A DNA stretch of 54,750 nt, taken from a virus. A program made the position numbers and the translations under genes. The DNA lies in IMG/VR virus record IMGVR_UViG_3300032116_016259, positions 1-54,750 of that record, one strand, 5' to 3'. The notes beneath the pieces were generated by a model that was given only the letters and a program-made list of their open reading frames with translations, was not told the origin of the DNA and did no database searches. Positions 44,194 through 54,553 of the stretch are shown here, piece after piece (the first letter of the stretch is position 1; every line of letters begins with the position of its first letter).

Positions 44194-44194
44194 A

Positions 44195-47100
44195 TTATCC
44201 TGCCGGTAAAGCTATAATTCTCAAATCTTTAATTCTAGGTATAACTGATGGGTCTTGAGATGTCATTACAATTTTTATTGCGAAAGTTTTAAAAGTATCG
44301 TATGTTACACCAGCATCAGAAATATAAGTAACTTGATCTTCAGTCAATGAAGGTCTATATTCATATTCTCTAAACTCATTTTCATTAATGGATGCAGCTA
44401 CCGTTGGGTTTAAACATTCAAATTTACCATATGGTCTGTCTTTGAAATTTGTTGTATCAGATCCAGACAATATTTTATAGAAAACATGAATTTCGGTTCC
44501 AACTGGTTTATTGGCGGCTAAGAAAACTCTCATGTCGCCGGCATCAAAACCATCTGTTAAAACTATAGGTTTAGTAATATATCTAGCTAAGCAAGGACCG
44601 CCAGAACTGTCAAACTCAGAATTTAAAGTAATTGCAGCGTTTGATGTTACGTTTGGTGTATTTCCAGTATCAGGATAAGAAATAGTAAAATCATCCGTAT
44701 AACCTATACCGGAAGAAACAACATTAGCAGATAAAACATTTCCATTTACTCCATCACAACTCATATAAACAAGAGCGCCTTCACCAGTAGATGAAGTTAT
44801 TATAATCGTATTTGAATTAGAATATCCAGCGCCTTTACTAATAATATTGAAATCTTCATTGTCTATTTCACCATTATCTATAAAATTTTCCCAACAATTC
44901 AACTGTAAGCTTTCCAGAGAAACTAATGGTGTCACAGAATCATCATTTGTTGACATTTCAAGTTTAACGGTAAAATCGTTTTTATCTAAAATCTGTTTTC
45001 TTCTATTACCAATAGCATACTGAGTATCATCTGCCATATTATAAATTGTATATGGAGTTATACTTCTATAAATTGTTTCTTTTGATCCTCCAGCCACTTT
45101 AGAGATAAATGAATATTTCAGAGAAATTGGAGATTCTGACTGTGACGTAATAGACTTTTCCAATAATCTGAATCTATCGATATATTTGACACTATCTTGT
45201 TTTTCACTTTGTAAAGCAAAAGTGGCAGTTGATGTTGAAAATTTACAACGATTAAACTCAAACATCAAATCTTCATTTAAATATGGTACGTATTCCATAG
45301 CATTTTGAGACTTGTAAAGTGTACCAACATAAGGATTAACAGAAACAATTTGATTATTTAAAGTTGTCTGTCCTTTTTCTGCTGTCCATACCACATAATC
45401 CGGAGAATCTGTGAGAATAACTAGAGCATATAAACCAGGTTTTAAGAAAACAGGAGAATCAAAAGTAAATTTAGTTTTACTTGCTTCAACGTCTATACTT
45501 GGAGTGCTTGTTGTAGTAATTTCATTAGGAAACTTTTCTACGACAGATTCGGGATACCAATAATCAAAAGAAGGCGTTCCATTTACGGTAGGTCTAATTT
45601 GAACTCTAACTGGAAGTCCTTCATCATCCACGGCACTAAAAAACAAATTAACACTTTCCATATACAAACCATGTGGATAAGTTTGTTCATCGACATAAAA
45701 TGTTTGTGCTAAAGGATCTACTCTCCAGGTGCTGGTTATTCTACTCGAAACTGCTGTACTTTGAAGTATGGGTGAAGTTACTGTTCCAACAATTTTAGTA
45801 CTTGTTCCAACATTATAAACAGTATCAACTAAAGATGTTTTTGTAGTAGTTATACCAGAAGAAACAAAAGTTTTTTCAGCAAAAGAAATAGCATCTCTAT
45901 CATAACTATTATTAAAGGATTCTGTTAGTCTATATTTTCTCTCTCCACTTCTAAAAGTAGCTACTGGAGGATAGAAAATTCCACCAATTTGACCTTTACT
46001 GTTTGTAAAGTTAGTTCCTATACTATAAGAGAAAATTTTTCCTTGTTGTGTTGATGGTATAGTTTCTGAAACCGTAGCGACTTTAGTTGTAGTATTGTAA
46101 GCTATAATAGTATATTTTGAACCTGTTCCAGAAGCCTCATCACTTTTTCTTACTAAAGTTACATTATTTCCAGCAATATTAACACTTGGTGCATCAGGCG
46201 CTAAAGTAATTGTGCTCGAAGTTATTCCTCTTGTCATACCACATCTGTGATCAACAACGGTAGAAATTACTTTTGTGGTAGAAGAATCTAATCCAATTAT
46301 ATATTTTCCTGCAAGTGATAAAGGAAAAGTTTCATTAACTATACTTACATTTGAACTGCCAGATTCAGACGCAGCACAAACACCCAAATGATAAACACCA
46401 CTATCTGCCGCAAAATTTGCGAGTTGTGTAGCGATTTCACCATTAGTATTAGCAATTAGAACCATTTCTCCAGATTTAAATGGATTAGTTCCACTTATAG
46501 TTAATTTATTAGGAACAATGGTATAGTTATCAACTAGAACATCATCAAAGAAAGAATAGAATCTAGTTTTCGGTCTTAGTGAAGATCCAGCAAAAACTAT
46601 ACCTCTAGGTTTTAGATACGGATTAACAGCAATATCCGTAATATAAGATCCTAAATCAACTTTAGATGATGTTACATCTATCGATTCAGCACTTAATGTT
46701 GTTCCTTTTTTGACAAAAACTTGGTCTGTTGTTGTTTGCAAATTACCAAATGTATTATTTCCTAAATCAACAGTCGCATTAGTTTGCGTTTTGACCGTTT
46801 CAAACCATGAAGAATCCGGAACTTTAGCAAAAGGACTGTCTTTATCACTCAACCATGTTGGATTTTTATCTGATATAAAGTCGAAAGCTTCATTTATAAA
46901 ATTAAATGCATTTTCTAATCCCTGAACCGAATTTAATGTAATCTTTGAAGTTACACTGGTATCATGGTCACTTGTAAATTCTGGAAATAATCTTAAATTT
47001 CCATTAAAGTTACCATAAAGAGCACTAGCAACAGGAATAGTTTTCGTTGCATATGGTTGCGAAGCAAAAACTGATGATGTATAATCCATTATTAAAGACT

Positions 47101-50100
47101 TTTGAGTGTTGGTACCCATAATTTTGTAACTACCGGCTGATCCACTTTGTGACCAGAGAAGTTTTATAGTTCTCATTAAAGAAGCAGGCTTTAACTCACC
47201 ATCTTCAATCTTATTTCTGTTATCAAAACTAACATCAGTATAAGTAGCTTGTACCGAATCTGAAGTAAAATTATCTACTAAAATTCCATACTTTGATCTT
47301 TCTAATCCATTTGCATCTAAAATTTTTGAGTCATTAGCATTTTTTTCCAAAGTATTTAATGAAACATAATACTCTAATCCTTTAATACGATTTTCAAAAG
47401 CGCCAATGTCTCTCATCGTAAATCTACGATTATTTTGAAAATCTGCACGAATTTCTTTTACACTTGAAGTATATGGAGGAATATACAAAGTATAGATTAA
47501 CATATCATTAACACTATGTGGAGGTGTTAATGGTTTAACAGCGGATTCTCCTTCTATTACTACCATCTCTTTCGAAGGTTTTACAACAATCTTATCGATT
47601 CTTGATAGATAATTTTGAAATGAAAGTTCTGCTGTCGTATCGGGATCAGGACAAACTGCGCCTGTGATGTTATCTCCAGCTATTTCTCTTGAAGGTCTAA
47701 AGTCAAAAGACGCTCTATTTGAAATAACTTTACCTCCAGATTTGTCTACAAATTTTGATATGGTATCATATGTAATATTTGAAGCTCCACCCAAATAAGA
47801 ATCTACTGTAAATAGTCCAATATTTTGTGGTGAAGGCGCCTGGCTATGTCTAAAATATTTGTACATGATATAGATTGAACCACCTACAGGAGAACTGAAT
47901 CCTCTTTTTAATTTTATCGATGAATGATCGTAGTGTGTTCTTTTTTGACCATTGTCGAGTTCATATCTGTTCGTAATGTCGTATGTTGGATCGGTCAACA
48001 TAGCAGTTGTGATATTACCGGTTGTAGTTCTAGAATCTATAATTTTAACTATTTCATATACATCAGGAACTTGTAAACTGACAGGAACTCCTGGAGTTTT
48101 TAACATTCTCACTTTACCATCACTACCTGAAGATTCATTATCAAAATACGTAACGCCTAAGTCAGGGAAAACATATCCTCCAGAAATTGGTGTTACTGTT
48201 CCCGTATTAGCTGAAGTTAATCCTGTGGTGGTGTCAATAGTATAAGCAACTTTTTCATGTTTGTCATCTAAAAGTGGATATAATGTTTTTACTCTAACTG
48301 CTCCGTTAGTTCCATCTTCCGCATTATTAACTTTTGTTGTAACTAAGAAATCGGCTCGAACACCAGCAGTGTTAAAATCAATCTCAAGTGTTGAGTCATT
48401 AATAGCCGTTACAGTGAACAAATTATTAGCTAAACTCAAAACTGTATTTGGAGTTATACCCGAAGAACCATTTGAAGCAGAATCGTGTCGAATAAAACAA
48501 ATAATATTATTTAAAATTGTATTGTCCGAAAGTGTTCCTGGAGAACCAGCAAATGGAAAAGTGTCAGTGCCAACAGTTGCTAAAGTAACAATACCGCCAG
48601 CGTTAGAAACTTTATTTGAATAAACCTTTCTTGCTATAAAATCAAAATTAGTAATTGTATTCGCTTTGATCGCGTCAAAAGGAACATCAAAAATTAAACC
48701 TTGTCTGTTAGGTTCCGTTATTAACGCATTACCATTATTATCTTTTGATCTAGAATGTATATTTGCACCAAATACTTTTGCGGACGAATTTCTTAGGATA
48801 ACAGATTCCGCAGATTTAAAATCAGAATCGATTGAGAAGGTATTCGATGAGGGAGTAAAAGGTAAAGCAGAAGAAAGCCAAATTGCTTTGTATGCTCCAT
48901 CTGAACCTTCAATTTTTATTGGAGCTAAATTTAATCCTGCACCATCTTTAACACTAAAATAAAGACCAGAATAACTATTTGCTGGCAATTGAGCAAAAGA
49001 AGATGGTAAAACAACGTATCTTGTATTTGATCCTGAAGAAGCTAAAGTTCCTGTAATTGATGATGAATTGGCATCAAAAACATTCATAGTAAAAATATGG
49101 GTAGTGCCATTATCCGATGCAGCTGAAGCAGTATCATACTTCAACATGTGAGCTCTCAGTGATCCTATCTTTGATGAATTATATTCTGCGGTTGTTGAAA
49201 GGACTACGTTTGCATGATCTGTACAGTGTACATCCAATACGCTAAAATCAGATATGGTTAAAGTACCATGAACATTCGCAACATGAACATAACTTGAATA
49301 ATTTGTGGGTAAATCGTAATCATTAATGTTAGCCGTTTGTCTACCTCTTGCTATCTGCAATTTTGTTGGCGATATAGTTTGAACCTCATAACCTCCAACA
49401 TAAGCTTTTCCTGGATCTAAAACAGCAGTTAAATAATCCGGATCAACATAATTATTATTTGCTGTATCAACATATTCTTCTTCTAAAGATAACACAAAAG
49501 GATCAACAGTATAGTTACCAGATTCATCAAAAGTTCTTCTAGCCAAAGTTTTTTCTATTTCACTATAAACGGGATAATCAATCTCTTTTGTTTTTACACC
49601 ATCAACAATTCGAATAACTTCAAAGAAAGAAGATTCGTCAGCCGAATCCAGTGTTCTTTTACTTAATATAGTATTAATTTTGTATCTGTTAGCGCCTGGT
49701 GCTTGATAGTTAAAAGATCCTTGTGCGGGGTCTAACAGAGTTACATCATCAATTTCATCAATAATTAATTCTTCAAATTCAATACCAATTCTATATGATG
49801 GTTGTTTATTAATTGTTGAAGTATTTAACCCGAGTCTATAGTAAAGTTCTAAAACTAAAAATTGGGGAACAACTTTTACAAATTGGCCTTTAAAATAATA
49901 TACACCTTCTTGAATACTCGCTACATATGATCTTCCGGTTGCATTTGTGTCTGCAAGTTCAGCAAAAATATTTTGTCCATATATTTTTAATTCATCACCT
50001 TCTTCAAAAAAGTCTCCACTCAAATATTTTAATATTAATATAGGATTAGCTGAAGAATTATCAATAGCAATAACTTTAGCTCTAGCTGTTTTTGTAGAAT

Positions 50101-50398
50101 TGTATGATATAATAGTTTTATTTAAAAAATCTTCTAATACGATATCCTGTCCACTATATTGTGGTTTTAGAACTGTATAATACGCTCTATCATCTAAAGA
50201 TATTTTACCACCGACTATTGGACTACCACTTTTAAAAATGTGATTGCCAAACTTTTCGATCTGATTCGACAAAATAGTTTGCAGCTGCGTAAGTTCTCTC
50301 GCCTGTAAAGAATATCCTGGGCGAAACAAAACTCTCATGAAGTTTTTATCTTCATCAAAATCGTCAAAATATGGATCGAAATTAAAAAGCTTAGTCAT
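44195..50398 (-). CDS. Large baseplate/tail structural protein with DUF4815-type N-terminus (2067 aa)
   Basis: The N-terminus has FDPYFDDFDEDKNFMRVLF followed by the conserved RPGYSLQARELTQLQTILSN and NHIFKSGSPIVGG, the DUF4815 signature of large structural proteins in cyanophages and pelagiphages. The rest is a long beta-rich chain with repeated small domains, including WRVDPLAQTFYVDE and FRCK-like segments near the C-terminus. The gene lies in the T4 gp9/gp10 position after gp8. It is far longer than T4 gp10 (602 aa), so it may combine wedge-pin and fibre-attachment functions. A GAGG site precedes the ATG. Confidence 0.8.
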   Translation of the reverse strand: MTKLFNFDPYFDDFDEDKNFMRVLFRPGYSLQARELTQLQTILSNQIEKFGNHIFKSGSPIVGGKISLDDRAYYTVLKPQYSGQDIVLEDFLNKTIISYNSTKTARAKVIAIDNSSANPILILKYLSGDFFEEGDELKIYGQNIFAELADTNATGRSYVASIQEGVYYFKGQFVKVVPQFLVLELYYRLGLNTSTINKQPSYRIGIEFEELIIDEIDDVTLLDPAQGSFNYQAPGANRYKINTILSKRTLDSADESSFFEVIRIVDGVKTKEIDYPVYSEIEKTLARRTFDESGNYTVDPFVLSLEEEYVDTANNNYVDPDYLTAVLDPGKAYVGGYEVQTISPTKLQIARGRQTANINDYDLPTNYSSYVHVANVHGTLTISDFSVLDVHCTDHANVVLSTTAEYNSSKIGSLRAHMLKYDTASAASDNGTTHIFTMNVFDANSSSITGTLASSGSNTRYVVLPSSFAQLPANSYSGLYFSVKDGAGLNLAPIKIEGSDGAYKAIWLSSALPFTPSSNTFSIDSDFKSAESVILRNSSAKVFGANIHSRSKDNNGNALITEPNRQGLIFDVPFDAIKANTITNFDFIARKVYSNKVSNAGGIVTLATVGTDTFPFAGSPGTLSDNTILNNIICFIRHDSASNGSSGITPNTVLSLANNLFTVTAINDSTLEIDFNTAGVRADFLVTTKVNNAEDGTNGAVRVKTLYPLLDDKHEKVAYTIDTTTGLTSANTGTVTPISGGYVFPDLGVTYFDNESSGSDGKVRMLKTPGVPVSLQVPDVYEIVKIIDSRTTTGNITTAMLTDPTYDITNRYELDNGQKRTHYDHSSIKLKRGFSSPVGGSIYIMYKYFRHSQAPSPQNIGLFTVDSYLGGASNITYDTISKFVDKSGGKVISNRASFDFRPSREIAGDNITGAVCPDPDTTAELSFQNYLSRIDKIVVKPSKEMVVIEGESAVKPLTPPHSVNDMLIYTLYIPPYTSSVKEIRADFQNNRRFTMRDIGAFENRIKGLEYYVSLNTLEKNANDSKILDANGLERSKYGILVDNFTSDSVQATYTDVSFDNRNKIEDGELKPASLMRTIKLLWSQSGSAGSYKIMGTNTQKSLIMDYTSSVFASQPYATKTIPVASALYGNFNGNLRLFPEFTSDHDTSVTSKITLNSVQGLENAFNFINEAFDFISDKNPTWLSDKDSPFAKVPDSSWFETVKTQTNATVDLGNNTFGNLQTTTDQVFVKKGTTLSAESIDVTSSKVDLGSYITDIAVNPYLKPRGIVFAGSSLRPKTRFYSFFDDVLVDNYTIVPNKLTISGTNPFKSGEMVLIANTNGEIATQLANFAADSGVYHLGVCAASESGSSNVSIVNETFPLSLAGKYIIGLDSSTTKVISTVVDHRCGMTRGITSSTITLAPDAPSVNIAGNNVTLVRKSDEASGTGSKYTIIAYNTTTKVATVSETIPSTQQGKIFSYSIGTNFTNSKGQIGGIFYPPVATFRSGERKYRLTESFNNSYDRDAISFAEKTFVSSGITTTKTSLVDTVYNVGTSTKIVGTVTSPILQSTAVSSRITSTWRVDPLAQTFYVDEQTYPHGLYMESVNLFFSAVDDEGLPVRVQIRPTVNGTPSFDYWYPESVVEKFPNEITTTSTPSIDVEASKTKFTFDSPVFLKPGLYALVILTDSPDYVVWTAEKGQTTLNNQIVSVNPYVGTLYKSQNAMEYVPYLNEDLMFEFNRCKFSTSTATFALQSEKQDSVKYIDRFRLLEKSITSQSESPISLKYSFISKVAGGSKETIYRSITPYTIYNMADDTQYAIGNRRKQILDKNDFTVKLEMSTNDDSVTPLVSLESLQLNCWENFIDNGEIDNEDFNIISKGAGYSNSNTIIITSSTGEGALVYMSCDGVNGNVLSANVVSSGIGYTDDFTISYPDTGNTPNVTSNAAITLNSEFDSSGGPCLARYITKPIVLTDGFDAGDMRVFLAANKPVGTEIHVFYKILSGSDTTNFKDRPYGKFECLNPTVAASINENEFREYEYRPSLTEDQVTYISDAGVTYDTFKTFAIKIVMTSQDPSVIPRIKDLRIIALPAG

Positions 50399-50411
50399 TT
50401 ATTCCTCTTTA

Positions 50412-51749
50412 TCAGAAACTTAAAATAAATCTAATTCTATCTGTTTGGTCTGGATCTCTTATAACCGGAACTTTATCCGATACAAATAAAACTTTACCAG
50501 AATATAACTCTAAAGTTGGAGGAGTAGTATTAATACCTACTCTAATTGCTCCACTAGTTAAACCTTTTATCGGTTGATTGGGATTAAAAGTGCCATTGAA
50601 ATTATTAACATAGATTATATTAGTGCCTTCATCAAAAGATATAACTTCGGCACTAAATGTGGAATTTTCTAAATTCTCACCCTGTATAACAATTTCATCA
50701 TTATTGTAATCTCCAACACCTGGAGAAACTGTAATCTTTGTATATAGTGTGTATAAATCGGCAGATGCTAAAGTTTCAGTGTCTCGTACATAAGGGTTAT
50801 ACACCAAAGAAACTTCCCTATATTCATTTTCTGCTGGAAAAACACCATTTACACTACCCTCAAAATCTACATTAAATATAACAGTATTCGCATATAATTC
50901 TTCTACAGGATCATATCCATGTCCATTTTGCGGTGACAAAACAACATTGGCTGAAGCTCCTGTTCCGATTCCTCCAGAAATGTCAGTAAAAATTAAATTG
51001 GCTTTTGTGTAGTCTTGGCCTCTGTTCTGAATAACAATATTCACAACATTTCCATCAACAACATTCGCTTTTAAAACAGCATTTCTTCCATCACCTTCGA
51101 TTGTTATAATATTTTGTGTAGGTCCATCCACATAATTATTTCCCGCATTAGTAATTCTTACAATATCAATACTTCTATTAATTGCGGCTGATCTAACGAA
51201 TCTATTAAACGTAACTGGCATCCACTCATCATTTAAAAACTTTTGTCTTTGATTTGAACTTAAAGTATATAAGTATTTCCACTTGTAACCGTCAGAAGTT
51301 ATAAAGAAAGGTTCTTCCAATGAAGTAGCTGAAAGAAATAGTTCAGGTTCATCGGTAGATGGTGAATTATTATTGTTATCTAAACATTTAAAAACCTGTC
51401 CTTTGGAATTTAAAATATAAAATGGAGTTCCTATTGGACAAACTGTGCATCCGTATCTCGAATATGTGGTGCCACTTGTCCAATCATATCTTGGCACAAC
51501 AAAAGACACATTTTCTAAAGAAACTCTTTTAGCTACTATGGCTCTATCGTTATAAGCAATTAGGTCTCTGGTTGATTGTCCAGGAGTTGGAGGAGTGTCA
51601 GATATACCCCAAGGAGTCTGTTTTCCTATAGTCGCAAAAACATAAGACCTTCTATTCAAAGGAAGGTAAGAATTAGCACCAACATCCAATAAATTTATGA
51701 ATTGTTGAGCAATTAAAGTAGAAAAATTAGTTGTTATAATTGTTGACAT
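50412..51749 (-). CDS. gp8: Baseplate wedge protein, T4 gp8-like
   Basis: In 445 residues, YVFATIGKQTPWGISDTPPT near the N-terminus, VVPRYDWTSGTTYSRYGC, and FITSDGYKWKYLYTLSSNQR with LNDEWMPV are the conserved core of gp8-type wedge proteins in marine T4-like phages. These proteins dimerise and bind gp7/gp10 in the wedge. The C-terminal half adds beta-rich repeats not needed in T4 (334 aa). It lies 8 nt after the 930-aa gene in T4 gene order, which supports the call. Confidence 0.8.
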   Translation of the reverse strand: MSTIITTNFSTLIAQQFINLLDVGANSYLPLNRRSYVFATIGKQTPWGISDTPPTPGQSTRDLIAYNDRAIVAKRVSLENVSFVVPRYDWTSGTTYSRYGCTVCPIGTPFYILNSKGQVFKCLDNNNNSPSTDEPELFLSATSLEEPFFITSDGYKWKYLYTLSSNQRQKFLNDEWMPVTFNRFVRSAAINRSIDIVRITNAGNNYVDGPTQNIITIEGDGRNAVLKANVVDGNVVNIVIQNRGQDYTKANLIFTDISGGIGTGASANVVLSPQNGHGYDPVEELYANTVIFNVDFEGSVNGVFPAENEYREVSLVYNPYVRDTETLASADLYTLYTKITVSPGVGDYNNDEIVIQGENLENSTFSAEVISFDEGTNIIYVNNFNGTFNPNQPIKGLTSGAIRVGINTTPPTLELYSGKVLFVSDKVPVIRDPDQTDRIRFILSF

Positions 51750-51757
51750 AGACTTAT

Positions 51758-54550
51758 TTATCTCACTTTTTGAACGATAATTGAAACAAAATTATTTGTT
51801 GAGGTAACATTTGTATCAACTAAAATTGTGTTTGCGTTTGCAAAAGAAACATTTTTGGTTTCATCAAAAACCACATTTATTGTCGAGTCGGTGGAAGAAA
51901 CATTTAAAACACTAGTTGCATAAATGGTATTTGCGTTAATAACAGTTTTTACAACAACAGTATTTCCTGAAGAAAGATATATGGTTTGTCCATCGACTAA
52001 ATCATTTATAAAGTTGGTTCCATTACCAGTAATTACATTTGAACTACTGGTTATATTTGCAGTACCAACAATAGTTTTAAACACATTTTTCAGTACTATA
52101 AAATCACCAATTGAAACCTGAGAAGAAACATTAGGTGTTAAACTTGTAGAAACAATATTATTAGATCCATTACTTACATTAAATGTATTTGAGTGATACT
52201 CTTGTGTTAAATATATTATAGATGCATTTTGATTAAATACGTCTTTGGTGTGGGTATCAATACGTGTTACAAAAGATTTTGTTCCTGTTGGATGTGCAAC
52301 TTCTTGTAAAGTTTTCTTAAATTTATAGTAATCGTTTGTTGTATTAATCACATAAGAGTAATTATGGTATTTTTTATCATCTTGTAACTTCTGATCAGAA
52401 CTTGGTTGCCCATCATTGTTTAAATAAATTCCAGGATAACGTATTAGACCGTTTTCAAAAACAGCTGTTGCTTTTGCTCTACCATCACCATAAGCCGAAT
52501 ATGTGATAACATTTCCAGTGACCAAATCGTCATCAGACTTAATAGGAAGGGCACTATCAAAAGTGCCTTTGTAATTATAAATTCTTAAGAAATTATTTGA
52601 TGTGATATACTTGTCAACAAAAGCTGTCCAAGTCGCTGTTGTATTAGTTGCTCCTTGATATACTTTACTATTAGCGATATAAATTTGACCTTCGGTTACA
52701 TTATTCAATAAAATATCAGCATTTCTTAAAGAAATTAATGGAGCTGAAACATAATCATACCCGTAACTTATAACTCTTATTGTTGAAATAGATCCAATTC
52801 TCGAAGTCGAAACATCTTTTTGAACACCCTCACCTAAAATTTCCGTAACTTTTAATATTGCTCCTGAACCAGAAGTGGTGCTAACATTTACTGTTGGCAA
52901 ATCTTGCATCGTGTAACCTTCACCACCTCTAATATAAGAAGAAGATTCATTAAAAGTTATTGTCTTGATTCCGTTGTTACCAGCGTGTACAGAAGAAACA
53001 TTAGCGTTAGCTCCATAACCTCGACCATTACTACTAAATGTTAAATATTCTCCTACAGCATAACCACTTCCACCATTGACTATTTGAATTCTTCCTAAAG
53101 AACCCACATCATTTAATTTTCTTCTATTAATTTTATATACTGATAAGTTGTCAATATTATTTTGAAAAGGTTCTAAGAAAGTAATAGTATTTGATGAAAC
53201 ATTTGCAATTTTTCTAACATCTTCAAATCTATTTTTCAAAAATAATCTAACAGATTCACCTGGCTCAAACGATAATGTTAAGTCTTGAGACTCGTCCATC
53301 AAAATGTTGGTGTCTTTTACAGCAACAGTTGAATTTATTATTAAAGTATCATCAAGTTCTTCCATATATAAACTGTAAATATCAATTTCAGGTTTACTTC
53401 TATAACCTCCACCAGAAGAATCTACAGTTATAAAAGATATTGGAAAAACATTTAATGTTTGTTTTGTAGTTAATTCATTTAATGTTTTATTATTAGCTAC
53501 ATTATCAGTCGCATTAATAGTTAAAGAAAATAAAGATTCTATTGTTATATTACTTACATTTATTGTTCTATAAGTTGCTTCATCTAATAAAAGTATTCTA
53601 GCTTTAGCTTCAGCACCTAATAGTACATCTTCAAAACCGCCTCTAAAGTCTATTATTGAAGAATTTGTATTAACAGAAGGATTTCTAAAACCAAAACCTC
53701 CATTCGTTACTAAAACATCTTCAACTGAACCCTTCAAAACACTACCAACAGTGGCTACAGCGCCAATAGGATTACCCGATGTGGGATTTAGACCACCGAT
53801 AATTGTAACGGGGTCGCCATCATAGTCCAATTCTGGATCGTAAGCATTATAGTATAAACCTCTATTTTTAGGATCAATCTTAATTTCAGAAAGAGATCCA
53901 ATTAGTTTAGCTGTGACAAAATCTTCTGTGCCATTGGTTCTAACTACAGTGGTAGATACATTTTCACCCGTAGTAAACAATTTATCAATATTCGAAATAT
54001 AAAGTTCGATATATTCAATACCAAGTTGTCTGTCTACAGATTTTATTACCTTTTCAACTATAGCTGTAGCTTTGGAATTATTTCCCGTTATTTTACATCG
54101 TTCTATGTCGAAAATATTCGTATCACCAGTTTCAACTCTTAAAGATAATGGTAAAACCCATTTACCATCGGAAGATTTTATTACCTGTTCTTTAGGAAAA
54201 TAAATCTCTATTTCTTCGTTATATAAAATTCTAAAAAGAAATTTTACAGCTTCTGGAGTTCCTTTTGATCTATAAAAACTACCAACATGTTTTATAAAAG
54301 TCGATTTGTCTAATAATATTTCTTTTGGAAAGTAAGGTAAAACTTCTTTTATTATTTCGTTAAGATAATAGTCATCTACTAAATCTATATCTTTCGAATC
54401 ATATAAAGTTTTAACTTCATACAAAGCATTATTACTGCTTTCCAACCACTCATAGTATTTTTCTAAAAACAATACAAATTTTGGGTTATCGGATCTTATA
54501 AAATCGGGCAACTGGCCCGAAACTAAGTTTGAAACAATTAATTCTGACAT
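51758..54550 (-). CDS. Baseplate wedge/tail structural protein in the gp7 position (930 aa)
   Basis: The N-terminal 130 residues, including LPDFIRSDNPKFVLFLEKYY and FYRSKGTPEAVKFLFRILYN, are a strongly conserved block of large structural proteins in marine T4-like phages. A long beta-rich body follows with many (S/G)GGY/GGGF motifs (VNGGSGYAVGEYLTF, VTNGGFGFRNPSV). Near the C-terminus is YKFKKTLQEVAHPTGTKSF. T4 gp7 has similar length (1032 aa) and the same place between gp6 and gp8, so it is likely the functional counterpart, although sequence similarity to T4 gp7 is not visible by eye. Confidence 0.75.
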   Translation of the reverse strand: MSELIVSNLVSGQLPDFIRSDNPKFVLFLEKYYEWLESSNNALYEVKTLYDSKDIDLVDDYYLNEIIKEVLPYFPKEILLDKSTFIKHVGSFYRSKGTPEAVKFLFRILYNEEIEIYFPKEQVIKSSDGKWVLPLSLRVETGDTNIFDIERCKITGNNSKATAIVEKVIKSVDRQLGIEYIELYISNIDKLFTTGENVSTTVVRTNGTEDFVTAKLIGSLSEIKIDPKNRGLYYNAYDPELDYDGDPVTIIGGLNPTSGNPIGAVATVGSVLKGSVEDVLVTNGGFGFRNPSVNTNSSIIDFRGGFEDVLLGAEAKARILLLDEATYRTINVSNITIESLFSLTINATDNVANNKTLNELTTKQTLNVFPISFITVDSSGGGYRSKPEIDIYSLYMEELDDTLIINSTVAVKDTNILMDESQDLTLSFEPGESVRLFLKNRFEDVRKIANVSSNTITFLEPFQNNIDNLSVYKINRRKLNDVGSLGRIQIVNGGSGYAVGEYLTFSSNGRGYGANANVSSVHAGNNGIKTITFNESSSYIRGGEGYTMQDLPTVNVSTTSGSGAILKVTEILGEGVQKDVSTSRIGSISTIRVISYGYDYVSAPLISLRNADILLNNVTEGQIYIANSKVYQGATNTTATWTAFVDKYITSNNFLRIYNYKGTFDSALPIKSDDDLVTGNVITYSAYGDGRAKATAVFENGLIRYPGIYLNNDGQPSSDQKLQDDKKYHNYSYVINTTNDYYKFKKTLQEVAHPTGTKSFVTRIDTHTKDVFNQNASIIYLTQEYHSNTFNVSNGSNNIVSTSLTPNVSSQVSIGDFIVLKNVFKTIVGTANITSSSNVITGNGTNFINDLVDGQTIYLSSGNTVVVKTVINANTIYATSVLNVSSTDSTINVVFDETKNVSFANANTILVDTNVTSTNNFVSIIVQKVR

Positions 54551-54553
54551 TTA

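Noticed and set aside
42956-48962. Plus-strand frames of 70-120 codons opposite the 1103-aa fibre and the 2067-aa structural gene
   Set aside because: They are antisense to strongly supported structural genes, with no ribosome sites or recognisable domains.
51755-51762. GATAAATA on the minus strand before the gp8-like gene
   Set aside because: It lies only about 5 nt from the ATG and spans the preceding stop codon, leaving no room for a leader; likely chance.
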